Below, one piece after another: positions 53,206 to 59,625 of a stretch of DNA of 64,000 nucleotides. Position 1 is the first letter of the stretch; every line of letters begins with the position of its first letter. A model generated the notes under the pieces. That model worked only from the letters and a program-made list of their open reading frames with translations. It was not told the origin of the DNA and ran no database searches. Source of the stretch: DASXUX01 sp036504595. GTDB taxonomy: Bacteria; Planctomycetota; SZUA-567; H5-PLA8. Location: positions 372,001 through 436,000 of the forward strand of contig DASXUX010000081.1 in NCBI GenBank assembly GCA_036504595.1, read 5' to 3'. Made by a program: the position numbers and the translations under genes.

Positions 53206-53665
53206 TGTCCAGGAGCGCACCCTGCGTCGTAGCCCCCAAACCGTCTTCGCGCCTTTGCGGTTCAAATCTCTGTAAAAAACTGCACGTGTGGTGTTCGCCA
53301 CCCTGCTCAGATTTCTTGTCCAAACCTGCACCGTTTGTCGTAGCCCCCAGCTCTTCTTCGCGCCTTCGCGTCTTTGCGGTTCAAATGTCTGTAAAAAAGT
53401 GCACATGTGGTGTCCGCCAACCTTCACCACCGCAGAGTTTTTGTCCAAACCTGCACCGTGCGCCGTAGCCCCAAACCTTCTTCGCGCCTTTGCGTCTTTG
53501 CGGTTCAAATATCTGTAAAGAAGTGCACATGTGGTGGTCTGTCAACCCCTCAAGCCTCAGGTCTCAAGCCTCACGCCTCTTCGTCCAAACCTGCACCGTG
53601 CGTCGCAGCGCCCAAACCTTCTTCGCGTCTTTGCGGTTCTAATGTCCTGTAAAAAAGTGCACATG
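53206..53665. repeat. Four-unit tandem array with CACATGTG cores
   Basis: Units begin near 53206, 53316, 53441 and 53581 (periods about 110, 125, 140). Each has TTGTCCAAACCTGCACC, then GTCGTAGCCCC, a TTCTTCGCG/CTTTGCG run, GGTTCAAATGTCTGTAAA and GTGCACATGTGGT. The conserved block is about 85-90 bp; the gaps between blocks are unrelated. It lies upstream of the Gfo/Idh gene. No protein gene is supported here. Confidence 0.85.
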
Positions 53666-53735
53666 TGCAGCCCTAACGTATCTCTTCAGTATCCAACGCA
53701 TCGTCCGGACATAGTATCTCTGCACCATCCCCCTA

Positions 53736-53768
53736 AGTATATACGCCTGAAACCACGGTTTCTTTCAA
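53736..53768 (-). promoter_or_regulatory. Possible promoter with operator palindrome
   Basis: On the minus strand TTGAAA (53768-53763), then GAAACC-GT-GGTTTC (53762-53749), then TATATA (53743-53738), spacer 19. If used, the transcript would run through the tandem array before reaching the Gfo/Idh gene. Confidence 0.3.
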
Positions 53769-53795
53769 AAATTATTCGGATAATGTTTGGTTAAG

Positions 53796-53856
53796 CGAAA
53801 ACCCTGAACCCTGAACCCCGAACCCCGAACCCTGAACCCTGACCCCCCGAACCCTT
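53796..53856. repeat. Tandem CCCTGAA/CCCCGAA words
   Basis: Eight or so copies of an AACCCTG/AACCCCG word, directly before the stop of the aminotransferase gene. Same word as the inner arms at 1559-1645. Confidence 0.8.
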
Positions 53857-53859
53857 CCG

Positions 53860-55143
53860 TCAAGCAATTTCCTTCAGCGCCTTCACCACCTGCTCCGCCT
53901 CCTCTATGGTGTTGAAGTACCCCGGCGAGAGCCGCACCGTCCCATTCGGGAAAGTCCCAAGCTGCCTGTGAGCGTACGGCGCGCAGTGCAGCCCCGGCCG
54001 CACCGCAATCGAAAACGCCTGGTCCAGAATGCTCGCCACTTCCGCGTTGTCCCGATCCTTGATCGTGATCGACAGAGCCCCCACTTTTCGCGAGACATCT
54101 TTCGTCCCGAAAATCGTAAACCGCGCGTCGCCTTCCAGTTCGCCAATCAAGCGCGCAACAATCGCGCGCTCGTGCTCCAGCACCGTAGTGCGCGCATCTT
54201 GCCCGCTGCTCCGGTCCCCCTCTCCCCCGCGAGGGAGAGGGGTTAGGGGTGAGGGGGCTCCAATCCGCAATCCGCAATCCGCAATCCGCAATTGCTCTCC
54301 CCCCGTCGCCTCCGGTCTCCCGCTTGCGATCCGATTCAAAAATCTCACCCCCGCCAGCAGCCCCGCAATCCCCATCGTGTTCGGCGTGCCGCCTTCCAAC
54401 CGGTGCGGCAGTTCGTCCGGCTGATGCGGATTCGTGCTGTCCCCGCCCGTCCCGCCCTCGCGCCAAAGCTTCAGCCTCTTCTCGTCGAACCGCGAACTGA
54501 TCAGCAGCGCTCCCGTTCCCGTCGGCCCGTACAAAGCCTTGTGCCCCGGAAACGCCAGCAGATCGATCTGCGCCGCTTCCATGTCCAGCGGCACCACTCC
54601 CGCCGACTGCGCCGCATCGACCAGCAGCGTGATGCCTTCGCTTTTCTTCCGCAAAGCCGGCCCAAGTTCCTCCACCGGGTTGATCACGCCGGTCGCGTTC
54701 GCGCAGTGCGTCAAAGCCACCAGCCGCGTCTTCGGCGTGATGGCCGCCAGAATCTCGTCCGTGTGCCACGCGCCCGGCTCGCTTGGCACCACGCGCGTGA
54801 GCATAATAAACCCATCGTCGGCCATCTGCTGCAGCGGCCGGTTGATCGAATTGTGCTCCAGCGCCGTCGTGACGACGTGCTCGCCCCCGCGCAGCACCCC
54901 TTTGATCGCCATGTTCAGCGCGTCCGAACAATTCAGCGTGAAGACGCACCGCGCCGGATCATTCAGCCCAAAAAACTTGCTCACCGCATTGCGCGCCTGC
55001 CCGATCATCGCCTCCGCGCCCGTGGCCATGCGATGCCCCGCCCGCCCCGGATTCCCGCCAAATTCCTGCATGAACTTCAGCATGCTCTCAAAAACTTCCA
55101 GCGGCTTGGGATAGCTGGTCGCTGCATTATCAAAGTAAATCAT
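53860..55143 (-). CDS. Class V aminotransferase (cysteine desulfurase-like) with repeat-coded insert
   Basis: 427 residues of the class V PLP fold, similar to selenocysteine lyase/cysteine desulfurase proteins. Start MIYFDNAATSYPKP is typical; Lys202 in FPGHKALYGPTGTGAL holds PLP; EGGTPNTMGIAGL and RPGLHCAPYAHRQLG complete the site, with Cys as the candidate sulfur carrier. Residues about 284-320 (from LRIADCGLRIG to GQDARTT) are extra relative to the fold and are coded by AATCCGC words plus a composite CTCTCCC element. The flanks GVRFLN and LEHERAIVARL fit together without it. No clear ribosome site was identified. Confidence 0.88.
   Translation of the reverse strand: MIYFDNAATSYPKPLEVFESMLKFMQEFGGNPGRAGHRMATGAEAMIGQARNAVSKFFGLNDPARCVFTLNCSDALNMAIKGVLRGGEHVVTTALEHNSINRPLQQMADDGFIMLTRVVPSEPGAWHTDEILAAITPKTRLVALTHCANATGVINPVEELGPALRKKSEGITLLVDAAQSAGVVPLDMEAAQIDLLAFPGHKALYGPTGTGALLISSRFDEKRLKLWREGGTGGDSTNPHQPDELPHRLEGGTPNTMGIAGLLAGVRFLNRIASGRPEATGGEQLRIADCGLRIGAPSPLTPLPRGGEGDRSSGQDARTTVLEHERAIVARLIGELEGDARFTIFGTKDVSRKVGALSITIKDRDNAEVASILDQAFSIAVRPGLHCAPYAHRQLGTFPNGTVRLSPGYFNTIEEAEQVVKALKEIA
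54184..54294. repeat. In-frame composite element and AATCCGC words inside the aminotransferase
   Basis: 54184-54258 is a copy of the GTAGTGCGGGCG-CTCTCCC element, read on the minus strand as SPLTPLPRGGEGDRSSGQDA. 54261-54292 is four AATCCGC words, read as LRIADCGLRI. Together they add 37 residues without breaking the frame. Confidence 0.85.
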
Positions 55144-55479
55144 TTGTCAGTTGTCCGTGGTCCGTTGCCAGTAGCCCGCAGGGCCAATCTGCAATTTTCG
55201 TAACCGTTCAGTCCCCTGCTGATTTGATGCGCGGTGTTCTGCCGAGCGTTCCTTAACTGCCTTCAACACAGAGTCACAGAGAACACGGAGGAGCACAGAG
55301 AAAGAATAGAGTTAAAAACACTCTGTGACCTCTGTGTCCTCCGTGCCTCTGTGTTGAAGGCTGTTTCTTTTGCGCTGAACTGAACGGTTGCCAATTTTCA
55401 ATTTGCATTGGCCAATTTTCAATCCGCCGTTTCTCCCCGTCCCCCCGTCCCCCCCTCTCCCCGTCTGCTTCTTTTGCCG
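55144..55479. repeat. Repeat-filled spacer with near-perfect long hairpin
   Basis: 55146-55175 is a GTCCGTG/GTCCGTT run. 55259-55300 and 55321-55361 are nearly perfect complements (CCTTCAACACAGAG and CTCTGTGTTGAAGG at the ends, built of CACAGAG and CACGGAG words). 55388-55430 has two CCAATTTTCAAT copies; 55432-55470 is CCCCGTC words. No gene. Confidence 0.85.
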
Positions 55480-56667
55480 TTAGATCCTCCCCATCCCAAA
55501 ATACTCCCGATACGCGCCGACCGCCGCAATATAATTCTCCGCCTTCACGTCTTCGTGCACCGAATGGCTCGCATGCAGAATGTGTCCGCCCGATCCGGTC
55601 TGCCCATACTTCAAGCACTCGATCACTTCGCGGCGAACATCGTCGGGCGTGCGGTGGCAGAGCGTATGTCTCGCATCCAGATTTCCGATGATGCACACCC
55701 GCCCATAAACGCCCTCCTTAATGAGCCGCGGCCACGTCATCCCCGCCGCCTGATCGACCTCCTTATATCCATCCACGCCCGAGTTGAAAAAGAAGTCCTC
55801 CTTGATCGGCCAGTGATTCCCGTCCGATGTGTACACGGCCAGAGCGCCCGCGTCGTGAATGACCTTCACGTGCTCCTGTATTGCGGGAAGAATGAACTCC
55901 CGGTACATCGCCGGCGAAATGAACGGCCCCTTGTCGCAGCTTACATCCCCGCCCATCGCCACCACTTTGCAGCCGTTCGCGATGCAATTTTTCGTGATCG
56001 CAAACGCGCGCGCCTTCTTCATCTCGATCCAGCGCCGAATCAGTTCGGGCTCATCAACCAGCCACATCAGCATGCACGGCGGATAAAACGCCACGCCCGT
56101 CCCGCAGCCGATCTCCCCCATGAAAACCCAGTCCAACCCCTCTGCCGCCGCCAGTTCCTGCACGCGATTGAGGAACCGGTCCGGGCCCATCTTCACGTGA
56201 GCGTTTCCGTCCCACTCCAGAATCTCTTTCCGCAGAGCGTTCTCATCCGTCTTCGCCGAATCCGCCGCGCTCTGCCCCGGATTGACCGGTTCGACCATCT
56301 GCGTGCGCGGATTCACGCCGTGCTCGATGCCATCCAGTTCCCAGCGCTGCGGGCCAAGCTTTTTCGGGGTGGTGCCGGCCTCCGCGCCGGCCGGCAGGGA
56401 CGCCGGCACCACCCCGTTGAGCCGCACCATATCCAGCCCGAAGTGCTTGCAGACCTTGAACTCCGCTTGAGCGTGCGCTTCGACTAGCTCTTCCGACGTA
56501 ACGCCCTCAGCCAATGCGTCCCACGCCAGCGCCGCGTCGGTTGCGATGTTGCGCCCGCAGATCGGCCAGTGAATCGGATGGTAAGGCTGAAAAATCTCAA
56601 ACAGCGGCGTGCGGTCCGGCGGTTGAAACGCAAACGCTTTCTGGACTCGCTGCAAGGATCCGCCCAA
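55480..56667 (-). CDS. Uroporphyrinogen-decarboxylase-like protein with palindrome-coded insert
   Basis: 395 residues of the UroD/MtaA superfamily (TIM barrel), e.g. FMGEIGCGTGVAFYPPCMLMWLVDEPELI, GDVSCDKGPFISPAMYREFILPAIQEHVKVIHDAGALAVYTSDGN and GGHILHASHSVHEDV. Proteins of this subgroup with conserved His/Cys sites are often methyltransferases, and a role in heme synthesis is unlikely. TTG 56665-56667 is chosen because GGAGG stands seven bases upstream. Residues about 85-101 (GVVPASLPAGAEAGTTP) are an insert coded by a 50-bp palindromic element. Confidence 0.82.
   Translation of the reverse strand: MGGSLQRVQKAFAFQPPDRTPLFEIFQPYHPIHWPICGRNIATDAALAWDALAEGVTSEELVEAHAQAEFKVCKHFGLDMVRLNGVVPASLPAGAEAGTTPKKLGPQRWELDGIEHGVNPRTQMVEPVNPGQSAADSAKTDENALRKEILEWDGNAHVKMGPDRFLNRVQELAAAEGLDWVFMGEIGCGTGVAFYPPCMLMWLVDEPELIRRWIEMKKARAFAITKNCIANGCKVVAMGGDVSCDKGPFISPAMYREFILPAIQEHVKVIHDAGALAVYTSDGNHWPIKEDFFFNSGVDGYKEVDQAAGMTWPRLIKEGVYGRVCIIGNLDARHTLCHRTPDDVRREVIECLKYGQTGSGGHILHASHSVHEDVKAENYIAAVGAYREYFGMGRI
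56366..56415. repeat. Complete in-frame palindromic element
   Basis: Outer arms GGGGTGGTGCCGGC and GCCGGCACCACCCC, with CTCCGCGCCGG and CCGGCAGGGAC inside. This appears to be the full unit; copies in other genes are halves. Read on the minus strand as VVPASLPAGAEAGTTP. Confidence 0.85.
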
Positions 56668-57120
56668 AGTGAATCCTCCACTCAGACCACCAGACCACCA
56701 GACACCAGACTACCAGACTACCAATGCGCTAAAGATAAGCCGAAACGCGCGAAACAACAATCCGCTCCCCGCCCCCGTGGTGTAATGTTTAGAAATAACA
56801 AGTGGGTGGAGTGGTGGAGCGGTGAGTGGTGGATGGTGCGTGGCGAACGATGGAGCACTGGCTTGTGCCAGCGCTTGATGCGCGAGGAACCGGGGGACAC
56901 ATCGGCGAGTGCAACGGACCAAGGACGTTCACCAAGTGGTCACGGCGCGAACGAATGACCAGCCGCCTTTAGGCGGCTTCTGGGCCGTTGCTTGCCACCA
57001 GCTTTAGCTGGTGGGGAGCGGTTGCCCTGATTTCAACCAGCCGGCTTTAGCCGGGCTTGCGAGCGACGGCCGCTACACCACTCACCACTCACCACTCACC
57101 ACTCACCGAGGGGCATACTA
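56668..57120. repeat. Repeat-rich spacer with three TTTAG palindromes
   Basis: 56675-56722 is tandem CCAGACCA/CCAGACTA words. 56798-56841 (GGTGGAGTGGTGGAGCGG type) and 57074-57107 (tandem CACTCAC words) are partly complementary arms. Between them are palindromes AGCCGCC-TTTA-GGCGGCT (56961-56978), CCACCAGC-TTTA-GCTGGTGG (56995-57014) and AGCCGGC-TTTA-GCCGGGCT (57039-57057). No gene. Confidence 0.85.
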
Positions 57121-59322
57121 ATGCGCGAACTCAACCTAATCGACGGCTGGCAAGTCCTGCAAGACGTTCACGAAACCGGCGAACTGCACGGCCTCTTCAA
57201 ACCAGACTACCAACCCGTCTCCGGCACCGCCCTCTCGCGCTGGGAGCCCCTCCCGCGCTTGGCGCACCTGCAGCTTCTCTTCGCGCGGCAGCCCGATTTC
57301 GGCCGCGAACTGCGTTACTTCAACGAACACCCCTGGTACTACCGCCTCGAATTCTCCTGCCCCGCCGACGCCGGAAAAGTCGCGCGCCTCCGTTTTGAAG
57401 GCGTCGATTACTTTGCGAAAGTCTGGCTCAACGGCCAACTCCTGGGTGAGCACGAAGGCTACTCCGAAGTCTTCGAATTCCCGGTCGAAACAATTATCAA
57501 GCGCGGCGAGAAAAACACTCTGGTCGTGAAGGTCTCCGCGCCGTGGGATCGCGAAAGTTCCCCTGGCCGTGAGGCCAACCGCGTCGGCAGCGTCATCCGC
57601 AACCAGATCAAAGGCACCTACGAACACTGCGATACGTTCGTCCAGCGCGACGTCAATCCCATCGGCATCTGGCGACCCGTGAAACTGATTCTTTCCGACG
57701 AATGCTGGCCCGCCGGCACGCCGCATGTGATCAGCCAACTGGCGACCGATCGCTGGCAAGCCAAGCTGACCGTCCACTGGCCCGTCGGCGCCGCATCGGA
57801 AATCTCCAGCGCGGAACTGACGATCCTCATCGAAGACGACGAGACCGGCCTGGTCGTTGCGCGCACGCAGCAGTCGATCAAGCTCGCCGCTGGCATCAAT
57901 CGCGTGAAGAGCGAGCTCGTTCTGCCCTCGCCCAAATTGTGGAACACACCCGACCGCGGCGGCCCGGCGCTGTACCGAGCGCGCTTGAAACTGCAGGCCC
58001 GCGGCGAAACGCTCCTCTCCGGCGAAAGCGTCTTCGGCGTCCGAACCGTCGAACTCGTCCGCTCCGCGACTGAAACCAGCGTGCGCCTCAACAGCCAGAA
58101 GCTCTACATCCGCGGGACAACCTACTTCCCCGATGTGTATCTCTCGCGCCTCGATCGCGGCCGCTACGAACGCGACCTACGAGCTATGCTCGACGTCGGC
58201 ATCAACGCGATTCGCATTCACGTTCACGTCGAAAACCCGGAGCTCTACGCTCTCTGCGACCGCCTCGGCATTCTGGTGCTTCAGGACGGCGATTTGAATT
58301 GGAACTACCCGACCGACGACGTCTTCACGCAGCGAGCTGTGCGCGTCTTCAGTGCGATGGTGGAAGCTCTGCGCGGACACCCCTGCATCTTTGCCTGGAT
58401 CTGCACCAACGAAGCCGCCATTTGGGAAGTAAAGGACCTCGACAAAGCCGGCGCTGCGCTCGAACAAGCCGCGCATGAGCTCGACCCGACGCGCCCGACG
58501 ATCCGCAACTCCACCATCGAAGACCAGCTCGTCAGCGGCGATTCGCATTTCTACGACGGCAGCCTCGGTAAAGGCGTCTACACCGACATGGCCAAGCGCA
58601 AGCCGAAGCTGCTCACTGAATTCGGCGCCGACGCCCCCGCGTCTCCTGAAAGCCTGCGGCAAGTTCCCGAGCTCGCCCGCAAGCTCGCGCCGCTGCTGCC
58701 GCGTATCGCGGAGCTTCACGATTACCAGTTCCGGCTGATCAAGTACCAGATCGAAAACGTGCGCATCCGCAAGTACGACCCCTGCGCCGGCTATTTCCAG
58801 TTCATGTGGATCGACCTCTGCCCGCAGAGTTTCTACGGCGTGTACGATTACTGGGGCAAGCCCAAAGTCGAAGGCCAGGGCGGCGCCCTTCGAGCCTTCC
58901 GCGAAGCCAACCTGCCCATCGGCGTCTTCATGGAACATCTCGACACGCCCGTCGCCATCTGGGCCGTCAGCGATCTCGTTGATGAGTTCAAAGGCTGCGC
59001 GCTGGAATGGAGCGTGACCACCGCCGGAGTGGTGCCGGCCTCCGCGCCGGCAGGAGAGGAGAGCGTCTCTGGCGGCGGCGAAGAGATCACGCGCGGTTCG
59101 GCCGCCTTCGATCTCCCGCCCGACAGCCGCATCCGCGTGACTGATCTGAAGTTTCCCGTTTCCGTTCACGAAAAATACTGCGTGCGCCTGTCCCTGTACG
59201 ATTCGTCAGGCAAGCTTCTCGCGGGCAACCGTTACGACGACCCCTTCCATCATCCGCAGCGCCGCCCCGGCTACCCCGAACGCATCGACCACGAAACCGG
59301 CATGAGACTGTGGGACGCGTGA
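57121..59322 (+). CDS. GH2-family glycosidase, apparently cytoplasmic
   Basis: 733 residues. N-terminal sugar-binding domain about 55-185 (YYRLEFSCPADAGKVARLRFEGVDYFAKVWLNGQLLGEHEGYSEVFEF), Ig-like domain, then a TIM barrel with acid/base Glu431 (WICTNEAAIWEV) and nucleophile Glu500 (LTEFGADAP). No signal peptide, unlike most neighbours, so it would act on imported oligosaccharides or be exported another way. A beta-mannosidase, beta-galactosidase or glucuronidase activity cannot be told apart. GAGGGG precedes the ATG by nine bases. Residues about 636-645 (VVPASAPAG) are a palindrome-coded insert. Confidence 0.88.
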   Translation: MRELNLIDGWQVLQDVHETGELHGLFKPDYQPVSGTALSRWEPLPRLAHLQLLFARQPDFGRELRYFNEHPWYYRLEFSCPADAGKVARLRFEGVDYFAKVWLNGQLLGEHEGYSEVFEFPVETIIKRGEKNTLVVKVSAPWDRESSPGREANRVGSVIRNQIKGTYEHCDTFVQRDVNPIGIWRPVKLILSDECWPAGTPHVISQLATDRWQAKLTVHWPVGAASEISSAELTILIEDDETGLVVARTQQSIKLAAGINRVKSELVLPSPKLWNTPDRGGPALYRARLKLQARGETLLSGESVFGVRTVELVRSATETSVRLNSQKLYIRGTTYFPDVYLSRLDRGRYERDLRAMLDVGINAIRIHVHVENPELYALCDRLGILVLQDGDLNWNYPTDDVFTQRAVRVFSAMVEALRGHPCIFAWICTNEAAIWEVKDLDKAGAALEQAAHELDPTRPTIRNSTIEDQLVSGDSHFYDGSLGKGVYTDMAKRKPKLLTEFGADAPASPESLRQVPELARKLAPLLPRIAELHDYQFRLIKYQIENVRIRKYDPCAGYFQFMWIDLCPQSFYGVYDYWGKPKVEGQGGALRAFREANLPIGVFMEHLDTPVAIWAVSDLVDEFKGCALEWSVTTAGVVPASAPAGEESVSGGGEEITRGSAAFDLPPDSRIRVTDLKFPVSVHEKYCVRLSLYDSSGKLLAGNRYDDPFHHPQRRPGYPERIDHETGMRLWDA
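59028..59055. repeat. In-frame palindromic half-element inside the GH2 gene
   Basis: AGTGGTGCCGGCCTCCGCGC followed by CGGCAGGA, read on the plus strand as VVPASAPAG. A half copy of the element at 56366-56415. Confidence 0.8.
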
Positions 59323-59625
59323 AGTAGCGCAATCCTCCTGGATTGCGTGCCGTTTTGTACCGCGGGCCTCTGGCCTGCATCCGTCTTGTAGTGCGGACGC
59401 CGCAGCTCGCTGCTCCGGTCTGCTCGCGCTGCAGCTCTCCCCTCCCCGCCGAGGGGAGGGGCTGGGGGAGGGGTTTGCGGCAGAGCCGCAAGTGTTGCGC
59501 GAGCCGTGGTGCGGACGCCGCAGGCCGTGCGCTCCGGTTCCCCTCTCCCCCGCGAGGGAGAGGGGTTAGGGGTGAGGGGAAGTATAACGACCAACGACCG
59601 ATGACCACAACCGAAAGGAACAACC
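59323..59625. repeat. Two composite CTCTCCC elements in tandem
   Basis: 59386-59480 (GTAGTGCGGACGCCGCAGC, then a CTCCCCTCCCCGCCGAGGGG hairpin) and 59506-59580 (GTGGTGCGGACGCCGCAGG, then CTCTCCCCCGCGAGGGAGAG). A GGCCTCTGGCC palindrome lies at 59364-59374. Together they fill the spacer; no gene. Confidence 0.85.

Noticed and set aside
53176..53508. Minus-strand frame with internally repeated NRKDAKARR-type peptides
   Set aside because: It is a translation of the tandem DNA array; the peptide repeats follow DNA repeats, and third-position bias of a gene is lacking.
53206..53665. CRISPR array
   Set aside because: Repeat blocks are 85-90 bp, diverged and few, spacers are irregular, and no cas gene is present.
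53206..53665. Integron attC array
   Set aside because: Units are too close to hold cassettes and have no R'/R'' type ends; no integrase.
55259..55361. Intrinsic terminator
   Set aside because: The hairpin is long and strong, but no T-run follows on either strand; the same words occur where termination makes no sense.
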